64,000 nt of DNA from Sphingobacterium thalpophilum. Its GTDB lineage: Bacteria > Bacteroidota > Bacteroidia > Sphingobacteriales > Sphingobacteriaceae. This document shows positions 26,462-35,567 of the stretch, in pieces. Location: the NCBI RefSeq assembly GCF_901482695.1, contig NZ_LR590484.1:1302001-1366000 (forward strand). The letters run 5' to 3'. Position numbers and translations under genes: made by a program. The stretch's first letter is position 1, and each line of letters opens with the position of its first letter. The notes below the pieces were generated by a model. It had not been told where the DNA came from. It did no database searches and saw nothing but the letters and a program-made list of their open reading frames with translations.

Positions 26462-27895
26462 ATGAAAGTAAACCAACTTTTATTCCTGGCTACGGCCGCA
26501 GCCGTTACAAGCGCCTGCCAGAAGGCACCTCTTCCGGAACAGGACATCACCAAAGCAGTAACTTTTTCTTCCACAATTTCCAATCAGGTGAGCACAAAGG
26601 CAGCCGGAGACAAATGGGAAGCCAATGACGCGATCGGTGTCTTCATGAAAGCCGGCAGCGGGCTGAGCAATGTACTGGCCGGCAACAAACAATATGTCAC
26701 CACCAATGGTGATGGCAACTTCAGCGCAGGCAGCGCAACTGAGGAAATTCTCTACCCCTCAGATGGGTCCAGTGTAGACTTTATTGCTTACTATCCATAT
26801 CAATCAACAATCAGCAACGGCATCTACCCTGTCGATATAAGCGACCAGACACAACAGAATAAGATTGACCTGTTGTATGCAAACAATGTGGCCGGTGTCA
26901 ATAAAAACAATCCTGATGCTCAACTACAATTTAGCCATAAGCTCAGTAAGGTTAACTTAACCGTTACCGCCGGAAAAGGCGTAAGCACATTAACTGGTTT
27001 AACCGTAACCTACAACGGTTTTAATACCACAGCCAGCTTCGACCTGGCTACAGGCACCTTGACTGCTGCCGGCAACCCTGCCGCGATCAGTGCAAAAACG
27101 GTTGCTGCGGCCTCGAGCACTATGGCAGAAGCCATTTTACTCCCAGTGGCAAATGTGACGAATGCAAAAGTTGAATTTAAGATCGGTAGTGAGACCTACA
27201 CCTGGACTTTACCATCGACAACTAGCTATGAGGCTGGTAAAAAATACACGTACAATATCACGTTACAGGAAGAAGCAGGCAACAATACAGCGGTAGTTGC
27301 CTCAGGAAATATCACCGACTGGACCGACATACCGTCCGGATCTTATACGATCGGCAAAGATGAGGACAATGGTGGTGGTACTGACCCAGTCGAACAGACG
27401 TTGTATGAAGAAGGATTCGGGACGGAAAAAGTCGCCTCCAATACCGATTTCGACAAATTTACCGGCTGGTCCAACACCGCTGTTAAATACACATTGGATG
27501 CCGGAAAATTATCTATTCGCTACACAGGCTTTAATGATAACAATGTTTGGGTACCTGCTAATGCGGATGCGAAATTCACCGTATCTGACATCAATACAAC
27601 AGGAGCAACCAAGTTGAAATTTAAATTCGTCCTGGGCGTAAACAGCAATAGCGCGGCTTCGGCATTTGATGCCAAAAATATTGTCGTCACCTTTAATGGT
27701 AAAAGCTATTCTCCAGCTGCTACGGTCTTCTCTGACGAAAACGGTTATAAAACAAATACCAAATATCCATTGGAAATCGATTTATCATCGGAAACAAGCA
27801 TTCCCGCAAACTCCACAATTTCAATAGCGGTGGCTGGAACAGCAAATACCGTTGGTATACGACTGGATGACCTGGCTTTGACCGGTCAAAAATAA
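26462..27895 (+). CDS. Fimbrillin-family lipoprotein with C-terminal jelly-roll-like domain
   Basis: A 477-aa lipoprotein (lipid Cys19, VTSACQKAP). Its N-terminal fimbrillin-like domain (about 25-290) parallels that of the nuclease fusion before it (VSTKAAGDKWEANDAIGVFM; SVDFIAYYPYQS). The C-terminal domain (about 315-477, LYEEGFGTEK to LDDLALTGQK) matches the C-terminal part of the DUF5689 protein at 30715 (VLFSETFGDG to LDNIKIQGAK), a choice-of-anchor or carbohydrate-binding-like beta-sandwich. It has no catalytic motif, so a binding or scaffolding role on the surface is likely. A hairpin at 27921 follows. Confidence 0.88.
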   Translation: MKVNQLLFLATAAAVTSACQKAPLPEQDITKAVTFSSTISNQVSTKAAGDKWEANDAIGVFMKAGSGLSNVLAGNKQYVTTNGDGNFSAGSATEEILYPSDGSSVDFIAYYPYQSTISNGIYPVDISDQTQQNKIDLLYANNVAGVNKNNPDAQLQFSHKLSKVNLTVTAGKGVSTLTGLTVTYNGFNTTASFDLATGTLTAAGNPAAISAKTVAAASSTMAEAILLPVANVTNAKVEFKIGSETYTWTLPSTTSYEAGKKYTYNITLQEEAGNNTAVVASGNITDWTDIPSGSYTIGKDEDNGGGTDPVEQTLYEEGFGTEKVASNTDFDKFTGWSNTAVKYTLDAGKLSIRYTGFNDNNVWVPANADAKFTVSDINTTGATKLKFKFVLGVNSNSAASAFDAKNIVVTFNGKSYSPAATVFSDENGYKTNTKYPLEIDLSSETSIPANSTISIAVAGTANTVGIRLDDLALTGQK

Positions 27896-27920
27896 ACATA
27901 CAACAACACAAGCATATTCA

Positions 27921-27947
27921 ATGCAACACACTGACCGTGTGTTGCAT
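27921..27947 (+). terminator. Perfect 10-bp hairpin between lipoprotein and receptor genes
   Basis: ATGCAACACA (27921-27930) pairs with TGTGTTGCAT (27938-27947), loop of 7 nt. No T tract follows, so it may be an mRNA-stabilising or attenuating element that adjusts expression of the receptor relative to the first two genes, not a full terminator. Confidence 0.5.
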
Positions 27948-27985
27948 TTGCTATCTTAACACAACTCACTATTTAACCCCAGGAT

Positions 27986-30703
27986 ATGTATAAAAAATAC
28001 ATACTATTTGCACTCTTATCTGCTGCCAGTACACCTATCTTCGCCCAGCAGGCCAATGTACAGGGTATTGTCCGCAATCAGGTGAGCAAAGAACCGTTTT
28101 CTAACGTAAGACTGGTTTTCGAAAAAAATCAGAAATCAGTCGTCACCAATTCGAAAGGTAATTTTAATCTGCCCAAATTAAAACCCGGAGCAGAAACTAT
28201 TCTCATCACCGGCGGTAATATTCAGGAGACCAAAATCACCATTCAGATTCCTGCATCAGGACTGCTCGATATGGAAGATATCTTTGTGCTTCCGAGCAAT
28301 GACAATGATAATACGGTCCTGCTGGGCATGGCGGCAGATGACCTGCTGGACGATGACAATGAGTCTTTCGATCAAAATATAGCGGCCAAGATCATCCTGT
28401 CCAATGACGTATATATTAACAAAATCGGCTATCAGCTATCTCCATTCCGATTTCGGGTGCGGGGATATAATAATAGGTACGAGCAGAAATATATCAATGG
28501 CGTACATTTTAATGATCAGCTCCGGGGCGTGTTCAATTATGCATCCATTGGAGCCATCAACGATCTGACCAGGAATGGGGATGAGAACAATGCTATGGAT
28601 GCATCCACCTTCACGTTCGGTTCCATCGGCGGCTCTGAAAATATCAACATGCGGGCCAGTACATTTGCCAAGGGCACAAAAGCGACAGCAACTTATACCA
28701 ACCGCAACTACTACAGCCGCGGGATGTTCAGCTATTCAACAGGACTACTGGACAATGGCTGGGCCTTTACAGGTCTTATCGGTGGCCGCTACGCTGACAA
28801 AGGCAATATCCAGGGAACGTTTTACAACAACTTTTCCTATGCGCTATCGATTGAGAAACAGTTCAGGCAAGGCCAGCATAGTTTGTCTCTGGTCACTTTT
28901 GGCTCGCCGGTGAAACGGGGTCAACAATCTGGATCATTCCAGGAAGCCTACGACCTGCTTGACAACAACCTATACAATCCCAACTGGGGATATCAAGACG
29001 GAAAAATCCGGAATTCACGCGTTGTGACAGCCTATGACCCCACTGCAGTCCTCTCCCATATCTGGAAAATAGATCCTAATACCAAGCTGACAACGGGAAT
29101 ATCACTGCACTATGGAAAGTATGCCAGTACGGCCCTAAACTGGTACAACGGACCTGACCCCAGACCAGATTATTACCGCAACCTGCCCAGCTATTTTACG
29201 GATTCCATCACCAAACAGCAGTATACAGCACTCTGGCAGTCTGCCAGAATATCCCAGGTGGATTGGGACAACTTGTATCTGGTTAATAAACTCGAGAACA
29301 AGCTCAACGACGGTGCAGCCATCTACATGCTTGAAAAACGTCACAGTGATCTTCTGGAAAGCAGTTTCAACTCCACGCTCAACAAGACCATCAATGAACA
29401 TTCCAAACTGACTTTGGGTATCGGTGCCAAAGGATCTCAATCTCAACAATATAAAACTGTGGATGATTTATTAGGTGCCGAATATGTGCTTGATATTGAC
29501 AAATTTTCAGAACGCGATTTTGGACAGAATACTGTTCAAAGCCAAAATGACCTACTGAACCCCAACTTTAAAGCACATAACGGCGACACCTTTGGATACC
29601 GCTACAATATCAATATCAAGTCTGCGAACGCCTGGCTACAAAATGAGTACAGTTATTCCAACATTGATTTTTTCTACGCCACACAGCTTTCGTACAGTAG
29701 TTTCCAACGGATTGGGTATATGAAGAACGGACGCTTTCCCACCAACTCTTACGGAAAAGGTCAGGAGCATCATTTTGTTGATTATGCCTTCAAAGGTGGC
29801 TTAACCTACAAATTCAACGGCCGCCACCTGGTGAACGCCAAAATCAGCTATCAGACCAAAGCGCCTTTGGCAAATGATGCATACATCTCTCCCAGGGTAA
29901 GCGATTTTACCTTTGAAGATCTCAAAAGTGCGAAAATATTCTCGACAGATATCAGTTACATCTTCTCACTACCGAAAATAAACGGGAGGATATCCGCTTT
30001 TCAGACCAACTTTACCGACCTGATCAGCCGACAAAGCTATTACAACGATGCTGCCCGTACCTTTATCAATCACGGTCTAAAAGACATGAATCAGATAAAC
30101 CGGGGCGTGGAACTGGGAATGACGTATAAAGTGGACAACAACTGGAGTATTGATCTTGCAGCTACGAAGGCAGAATATTATTACAGCAATAATCCAATGG
30201 GCGCACAGAACTCAGAGAATGGGCTGATCAACAATGAACGCGAAATGGTATACCTCAACAATTATTATGTGGGTGGAATGCCGCAGACGGCCGGAACATT
30301 GGGTCTTCGTTATTTTGTCGATTACTGGTTCTTCGGCGCCAATGTAAATTATGCCGGAGATATGTATCTGGCAAAAGCACCACTTCGCCAACTGGCATCT
30401 AACTATACATCCATCAATCCGTATGATCCTGAACAAAACGATGCGTATCATAGCTTAACACAACAGGAGAAATTAAAAAACAGTACCACTGTCGATGTGT
30501 CTATCGGTAAAATACTCTACCTGAAAAACCGGAAATCAATGAATTTCAATCTGGCAGTTAACAACTTATTAAACAACAAAAATATCCGGACAGGCGGTTT
30601 CGAAAATGCGCGTCTGGATATTACGGCACCGAATAAGTTTGCATCCAAATATTACTACATGCAGGGAATCAACTGTTTTTTCAATGTATCTTATAGATTT
30701 TAA
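27986..30703 (+). CDS. TonB-dependent receptor (nuclease operon)
   Basis: A 905-aa outer-membrane receptor: signal peptide (LLSAASTPIFAQ), carboxypeptidase-like regulatory domain (about 22-100, VQGIVRNQVSKEPFSNVRL), a divergent plug (RFRVRGYNNRYEQKYINGVHFND, about 158-180) and a beta-barrel ending in Phe (CFFNVSYRF). It is not SusC-type: it lacks the VVVGYG signature and no SusD gene follows. Its place between nuclease and EEP-nuclease genes suggests import of nucleic-acid breakdown products such as oligonucleotides or nucleosides (inference). No canonical TonB box was identified by eye. Confidence 0.92.
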   Translation: MYKKYILFALLSAASTPIFAQQANVQGIVRNQVSKEPFSNVRLVFEKNQKSVVTNSKGNFNLPKLKPGAETILITGGNIQETKITIQIPASGLLDMEDIFVLPSNDNDNTVLLGMAADDLLDDDNESFDQNIAAKIILSNDVYINKIGYQLSPFRFRVRGYNNRYEQKYINGVHFNDQLRGVFNYASIGAINDLTRNGDENNAMDASTFTFGSIGGSENINMRASTFAKGTKATATYTNRNYYSRGMFSYSTGLLDNGWAFTGLIGGRYADKGNIQGTFYNNFSYALSIEKQFRQGQHSLSLVTFGSPVKRGQQSGSFQEAYDLLDNNLYNPNWGYQDGKIRNSRVVTAYDPTAVLSHIWKIDPNTKLTTGISLHYGKYASTALNWYNGPDPRPDYYRNLPSYFTDSITKQQYTALWQSARISQVDWDNLYLVNKLENKLNDGAAIYMLEKRHSDLLESSFNSTLNKTINEHSKLTLGIGAKGSQSQQYKTVDDLLGAEYVLDIDKFSERDFGQNTVQSQNDLLNPNFKAHNGDTFGYRYNINIKSANAWLQNEYSYSNIDFFYATQLSYSSFQRIGYMKNGRFPTNSYGKGQEHHFVDYAFKGGLTYKFNGRHLVNAKISYQTKAPLANDAYISPRVSDFTFEDLKSAKIFSTDISYIFSLPKINGRISAFQTNFTDLISRQSYYNDAARTFINHGLKDMNQINRGVELGMTYKVDNNWSIDLAATKAEYYYSNNPMGAQNSENGLINNEREMVYLNNYYVGGMPQTAGTLGLRYFVDYWFFGANVNYAGDMYLAKAPLRQLASNYTSINPYDPEQNDAYHSLTQQEKLKNSTTVDVSIGKILYLKNRKSMNFNLAVNNLLNNKNIRTGGFENARLDITAPNKFASKYYYMQGINCFFNVSYRF

Positions 30704-30714
30704 TCTCAATAACG

Positions 30715-32094
30715 ATGAACAAAAAAAATATACAAATTGTCTATACGTCCATGCTATCACTCCTCTGCATCGGACTTATCTTACTTGCAGGCGCCTGTAA
30801 GCGTGAACATGAAGCGCCCCTGCTCACCGAGCCTGCCTATAATGGCCCCGGCGCCAACACAACCATCGCCGCTTTAAAAGAGAAATATGCCAACATCTCC
30901 GAACCGAAGGTCATTGATGAGGACCTGGTTATCAAAGCGATGGTGACCGGTAATGACATCTCCGGTAATATCTATAAACAGTTATATATTCAGGATCAGA
31001 CCGCTGCCATCAACATGGGGATTGACCAAAACAGTATTTATACGACATTTCGTGCAGGTCAGGAGGTCTACGTCAGCCTAAAAGGTCTTTCTATGGTAAA
31101 ATATGGGGGCGAACTGCAGATCGGCTTCAGTGGCACCAACGCCAACCGCATTGCATGGGAGATCTTCAAAGAGCACTGCAAAGTAAGCGGATGGCCCAAC
31201 ACCGCCAACCTCATGCCCCTGGAAATTGACCTTTCCAAATTGGATGCTTCTATGGTCAATAAATTGGTTGTTATCAAAAATGTGCGTTTTACAAACGGCG
31301 GGGTCAACGCTTTTGCAGGTGGCGATGCGACTGTCACCGAAGTCGTGAAAGACCCCAATGGTAAAACATTAGACGTCCGTAACAGCAACTATTCAAGCTT
31401 TGCCAAAGAGATCCTGCCCAAAGGCAAAGGAACATTGATCGGCATATTAGGCCGTTTCAATGGCGGCTGGCAGCTGTTTTTAAGGGACAAAACCGACGTT
31501 ATCGACTTTGATGGCACCGACGCCGGAACCTCACCAACCGATCCCGGAGCGGATGATGTGCTCTTTAGTGAAACTTTTGGCGACGGGACTTACCCAAGTG
31601 GCAACCGGCCAAAAATTGCAGATTTTACCGATTTCGATATGAAGTCGCCTGTACTCTACACAGAAGAAAGTGGTGTAGCCGACATCCGTACCGCAAGTGG
31701 CATCAGCGCTTCCGTATGGTTTCCAGCCAACAAAGATGTTACCTTAAAGATCTCTGGAATACAGACTGACAACAAAACTGGCCTTACATTGAGTTACCAG
31801 CTAGTCCCCAATATCTATAATGTTGGAGAAACAACGAATCTAAATGCCATGAAAGTAAAAATAAATGGAACAAGCTACACAGTCCCGAGTACGCCTGTCA
31901 CCATCAGCTCAACAGATGAACGAAATAAATACTATACCATCAGCATTCCGAATATTGCTGCGGCTGCGACAAGTACCGTGGAGTTCACGATGACCGGATC
32001 CGAAAATGCTTACGGCTTCAGACTCGACAATATTAAGATCCAGGGCGCAAAGGCCGGAAACGGGTCAGACAACACCATTATTGTTACTAAATAA
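30715..32094 (+). CDS. DUF5689 domain lipoprotein
   Basis: A 459-aa lipoprotein (LILLAGACKR, Cys28). The N-terminal DUF5689 domain (about 45-255) shows TTIAALKEKYANISEPKVID, DISGNIYKQLYIQDQTAAIN and GQEVYVSLKGLSMVKYGGEL. Its oligonucleotide/oligosaccharide-binding-like repeats are commonly found beside TonB receptors. A C-terminal domain (about 280-450) is homologous to the end of the 26462-27895 product. It starts 11 bp after the receptor gene and is probably its surface partner, analogous to SusD in a non-Sus system (inference). Confidence 0.88.
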   Translation: MNKKNIQIVYTSMLSLLCIGLILLAGACKREHEAPLLTEPAYNGPGANTTIAALKEKYANISEPKVIDEDLVIKAMVTGNDISGNIYKQLYIQDQTAAINMGIDQNSIYTTFRAGQEVYVSLKGLSMVKYGGELQIGFSGTNANRIAWEIFKEHCKVSGWPNTANLMPLEIDLSKLDASMVNKLVVIKNVRFTNGGVNAFAGGDATVTEVVKDPNGKTLDVRNSNYSSFAKEILPKGKGTLIGILGRFNGGWQLFLRDKTDVIDFDGTDAGTSPTDPGADDVLFSETFGDGTYPSGNRPKIADFTDFDMKSPVLYTEESGVADIRTASGISASVWFPANKDVTLKISGIQTDNKTGLTLSYQLVPNIYNVGETTNLNAMKVKINGTSYTVPSTPVTISSTDERNKYYTISIPNIAAAATSTVEFTMTGSENAYGFRLDNIKIQGAKAGNGSDNTIIVTK

Positions 32095-32101
32095 ACTATA
32101 C

Positions 32102-33127
32102 ATGAACTACAGACAGATCGGCTATATTTTGTGTCTTGTTTTATCTGGGATGCAGCTGTGTACTGCACAGAGCAACCGCAGGGTATACCCCATCGCATTT
32201 TATAATCTGGAGAACTTATATGATCCCATAAAGGACTCCACCATCAATGACGATGAGTTTACTCCAACGGGAGCCAACACATGGACAGAAACAAAATATC
32301 GGCAGAAAATAAAAAATATGGCACGGGCAATCCGTGCAATTGGCTCACCTGTTTCGAGTCTGGGACCTATCGCTCTTGGAGTAGCGGAGATCGAAAACCG
32401 CAGGGTCCTTGAAGATCTGGCCCGAGATCCACAGCTCGGCGGTTTAGACCTACAGATTATACATCACGATTCTCCGGACCGCCGCGGTGTGGATGTGGGA
32501 TTTCTGTACAATCCAGCCTTCTTCACCCCTTTCCACGATCGGGTATATCCATTTGTACTGCCCGACAACCCCAATTTCAAAACAAGGGACCAGTTGCTGG
32601 TGTCGGGGACTGTCGCCGGCGACACCCTACACATCATCGTCAACCACTGGCCCTCACGTTATGGCAACAAATCCTCAGAACTACGGGAATTTGCAGCCAC
32701 AATTACCAAGGGCATCTGCGACTCGCTATACCGCGAAAATCCTGAAGCCAAGATTATCATCATGGGTGATTTAAACGATGATCCCAACAACAAAAGTGTA
32801 AAGGAAGTTTTGGAGGCAAAGAAAAATCCACAAGATGTCCCTACTCAGGGATTATTCAATACAATGTGGAAATTCTACGACCGAGGTATTGGCTCACTGG
32901 GTTATCAGGGACAATGGAATCTTTTTGATCAGATTATTATCTCAAAGCCGCTTTTAGAAAATAAAAACAAAGGCCTCCGATTTGCCAAAGCCGAAATTTT
33001 CAATAGAGATTTCCTCGTGCAGCAGGAGGGCCGGAACAAAGGTTATCCACACCGAACCTTCTCGGGAGGCGTTTTTATCAACGGATTCTCGGACCACTTT
33101 CCGACATTAATCTATCTGGTAAAATAA
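32102..33127 (+). CDS. Secreted endonuclease/exonuclease/phosphatase family protein
   Basis: A 341-aa EEP-fold enzyme from the ATG at 32102, 7 bp past the previous stop, opening a signal peptide (GYILCLVLSGMQLCTAQ); the frame extends to 32006 but only inside the preceding gene. All EEP blocks are present: AFYNLENLYD (Glu37), GVAEIENRRVL, HHDSPDRRGVDVGFLY, VNHWPSRYG, IIMGDLNDDPNN, and FSDHFPTLIYL near the C-terminus. These enzymes cleave phosphodiester bonds of DNA, RNA or phospholipids. As the last gene after a surface nuclease and a TonB receptor it probably completes digestion of imported nucleic acid in the periplasm. Confidence 0.93.
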   Translation: MNYRQIGYILCLVLSGMQLCTAQSNRRVYPIAFYNLENLYDPIKDSTINDDEFTPTGANTWTETKYRQKIKNMARAIRAIGSPVSSLGPIALGVAEIENRRVLEDLARDPQLGGLDLQIIHHDSPDRRGVDVGFLYNPAFFTPFHDRVYPFVLPDNPNFKTRDQLLVSGTVAGDTLHIIVNHWPSRYGNKSSELREFAATITKGICDSLYRENPEAKIIIMGDLNDDPNNKSVKEVLEAKKNPQDVPTQGLFNTMWKFYDRGIGSLGYQGQWNLFDQIIISKPLLENKNKGLRFAKAEIFNRDFLVQQEGRNKGYPHRTFSGGVFINGFSDHFPTLIYLVK

Positions 33128-33162
33128 TATACAATCAACCAGGTTGTGCAACATTAAAGATG

Positions 33163-33191
33163 GCCGGAACTCAATCTCGAAGAGTTCCGGC
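33163..33191 (+). terminator. Terminator of the nuclease/TonB operon
   Basis: GCCGGAACTC (33163-33172) and GAGTTCCGGC (33182-33191) form a perfect 10-bp stem with a 9-nt loop followed by TTTAGTTT. Confidence 0.85.
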
Positions 33192-33299
33192 TTTAGTTTA
33201 CCCCACGTCATGCAAAAAGCGCAGGGCCATTGCAAAAAACACCGGACAATCCGCATATAATGCCATAAATCAATCAACGTTTTTCACTAGATTAGCTTC

Positions 33300-33944
33300 A
33301 TGAAGTTAATCATATTTGATCTGGACGGGACATTGCTCGACACCCTCCGGGACCTTGGCGACAGCTGCAATGCAGTCCTGCAAGAGTACGGCTACCCAAT
33401 CCATGAGCTTGCTGCCTATAAAAAATTTGTAGGCAATGGTGTACAGAAACTTATCGAACGCGCACTACCCGAAGAGGCCCGCTCAGAAAGTACAATATCA
33501 GTCCTATTAAGCGCCTTTAAACGTCAGTATGAACAAAAAGCCGTAACGCATACACAGCCTTACCCCGGTATTGTTTCTTTACTCGAACAGCTAAAATCAC
33601 TGGGCTATCTGATCTCTGTAGCATCCAACAAGTATCATGAGGCTGTCATTCCTTTGATGACACAATACTTTCCGGACATCCCTTTTGACCTGATCTTGGG
33701 GCATCGAACAGGCCGGCCGGCCAAGCCTGATCCGGACATTGTGCTTGATACCTTAGATGCATTGCAAGTAGCTAAAAAAGACTGTTATTATGTAGGGGAT
33801 TCTTCTGTGGACATGGACACCGCGAAAAACGCTGGGGTAACTGCGATTGGTGTGACCTGGGGTTTCCGGGACGAAGACGAACTGAGAACACACGGTGCAG
33901 ACCATATTATCCACCAACCTGAACAATTGCTTGGCATCCTATAA
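33300..33944 (+). CDS. HAD-family phosphatase (phosphoglycolate phosphatase-like)
   Basis: A 214-aa cytosolic HAD hydrolase of the Gph class. Motif I is FDLDGTLLDT with nucleophile Asp7, motif II is the serine in SVASNKYHEA, motif III the lysine in GRPAKPDPD, and motif IV is YVGDSSVDMDTA. A helical cap lies between motifs I and II. Likely substrates are phosphoglycolate or other small phosphomonoesters. It is separated from the nuclease operon by a terminator, so a shared role is not shown. No -7 consensus was seen in the 100 bp upstream. Confidence 0.92.
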   Translation: MKLIIFDLDGTLLDTLRDLGDSCNAVLQEYGYPIHELAAYKKFVGNGVQKLIERALPEEARSESTISVLLSAFKRQYEQKAVTHTQPYPGIVSLLEQLKSLGYLISVASNKYHEAVIPLMTQYFPDIPFDLILGHRTGRPAKPDPDIVLDTLDALQVAKKDCYYVGDSSVDMDTAKNAGVTAIGVTWGFRDEDELRTHGADHIIHQPEQLLGIL

Positions 33945-33946
33945 AG

Positions 33947-33985
33947 AAAGTGGGACTCAAACCAGCTTTGTTTGAGTTCCACTTT
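33947..33985. terminator. Bidirectional terminator between convergent genes
   Basis: AAAGTGGGACTCAAAC (33947-33962) pairs with GTTTGAGTTCCACTTT (33970-33985) with one G-T pair and a 7-nt loop. It lies between the HAD gene (plus) and the fucosidase gene (minus). Confidence 0.85.
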
Positions 33986-34000
33986 CACAGTTTAGATGCA

Positions 34001-35506
34001 CTACATTTTCGCATCCATTAACTTTTCACTTTGTGTTTTTGGGCTACCCAATTGCATTTTCAGGACAAAGGGCTTACTTGAAACATACACTTCCGGTAGG
34101 ACAATATCATAATACGTATTTTTGTCAAGATCCAATCCCATGTCCACATGTTTCAACTCCAGAGATTGGCCATTTTGCAGCAACTTTGCCGCGACGGGTA
34201 CCTCTGCGGCAGTCTTAGGCACAGCAATACGCACAATATTATTGACAGGCCGGTTAAACACCGTCAGATATAAGTTATCCTCTTTTCGTGTAAAGTATCC
34301 CAGCCTTGATGGAGCAAGACCAGCATGTCGAACACCGTATACAGCCTCCCCATTGACCTTTATCCAGTCGCCAATTTCTTTTGCCAGTCTGTCTTCTCCG
34401 GGATGCATCCGGCCATTTCCGTCTGGCCCAAAGTTCAGAACAAAATTCCCGTTCATCGAAACACAGTTCATCAACATATCGATCAGATCATCCGAAGTTT
34501 TGGTATAAAGACCGGACCAATCTTTCATGAACCCCCAGCCATTGGGTGGTATAGTCATCACGCAGTCCCAGTCACGCCCTTCGAGCCATTCAAACTCCTT
34601 AGGCATTTTCCGTTCCCAGCCCTGCTCATAATCGCCCAACATATCACCGTTGGAGTCAAAATGGCGTTTGCCATATTCGTCATTCCTGAAACGGCTGCCG
34701 ATAATTAATCCGGGATGTTTATCGCGGAGCTCCTTTTCCAGTTTATAGGTAAAATCATAGGCCTGAATCCATGACTGGTCCCAGGTACCATCGAACCAGA
34801 AGCCTTTTATTTGCGGATAGTTTTCAAGAAGCTCCAGTAATTGATTGCGCGTATAGGCCAAAAACTTAGCAAACTTCGCTTTTTCTCCGGCCGTGGACGG
34901 TGCCTTGGCCATATAGTTGGAATTATTCCATTCCATAATCGAAAAATACAAAAACACATCAATTCCTTCTGCGGTATAGGCATCTACAACCTGCTTCACG
35001 ATATCCTGTTTATAAGGACTTTTTTGAACGGTATAATCCGTATATTTTGAAGGCCAAAGCGCAAACCCGTCATGATGCTTCGTGGTGAAAATAAGATATT
35101 TGGCCCCCATTTCTTTCGCCTGCCTCGCCCACACTCCGGCGTCGAATCCCTTGGGATTAAATTGCTTGTACAATTGATCATAGATATTTTTCCAATTTTT
35201 TGGAGCCGTTGGCCCGCTCCAGGTACGTATCCACTCCGAAGCTGCGGCTCCTTTCCGTGCACTTACCCCATTCCATTCATTCCCCGGTATAGCATATAGC
35301 CCCCAATGGATAAATTGTCCGAAGCCATAATTGCGGAACCGCTCCATCGCCTCGTCTTTACGATGTGCCGGTGTCAATGGTCCGTATTTTAGGTCAATTC
35401 TTTTTTCGACTTTTTTACGGGGCCCCGTCCATTGAGAATAAGCTGCAGGTATATGGGTAAATACAGCCCCTAAAAGTAAAGCGGTGATCAATTTGTTGTA
35501 TCTCAT
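34001..35506 (-). CDS. GH29 alpha-L-fucosidase
   Basis: A 501-aa secreted alpha-L-fucosidase: signal peptide (LLLGAVFTHIPAAYSQ), then the GH29 barrel with FGQFIHWGLYAIPG (about 62-75), YLIFTTKHHDGFALWPSKY (137-155), and nucleophile Asp239 in GFWFDGTWDQ. Late motifs NGWGFMKDWSG and FVLNFGPDGNGRMHPGE complete the fold. It removes terminal fucose from host-type or plant glycans. It lies 61 bp after the GH20 gene and is the last gene of PUL2. The general acid cannot be located by eye. Confidence 0.94.
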   Translation of the reverse strand: MRYNKLITALLLGAVFTHIPAAYSQWTGPRKKVEKRIDLKYGPLTPAHRKDEAMERFRNYGFGQFIHWGLYAIPGNEWNGVSARKGAAASEWIRTWSGPTAPKNWKNIYDQLYKQFNPKGFDAGVWARQAKEMGAKYLIFTTKHHDGFALWPSKYTDYTVQKSPYKQDIVKQVVDAYTAEGIDVFLYFSIMEWNNSNYMAKAPSTAGEKAKFAKFLAYTRNQLLELLENYPQIKGFWFDGTWDQSWIQAYDFTYKLEKELRDKHPGLIIGSRFRNDEYGKRHFDSNGDMLGDYEQGWERKMPKEFEWLEGRDWDCVMTIPPNGWGFMKDWSGLYTKTSDDLIDMLMNCVSMNGNFVLNFGPDGNGRMHPGEDRLAKEIGDWIKVNGEAVYGVRHAGLAPSRLGYFTRKEDNLYLTVFNRPVNNIVRIAVPKTAAEVPVAAKLLQNGQSLELKHVDMGLDLDKNTYYDIVLPEVYVSSKPFVLKMQLGSPKTQSEKLMDAKM

Positions 35507-35567
35507 TTATCTATTTTAATAACTGAAAGCACATCTATGTGTAAATCAGACATTCCTGAAAAATCGT

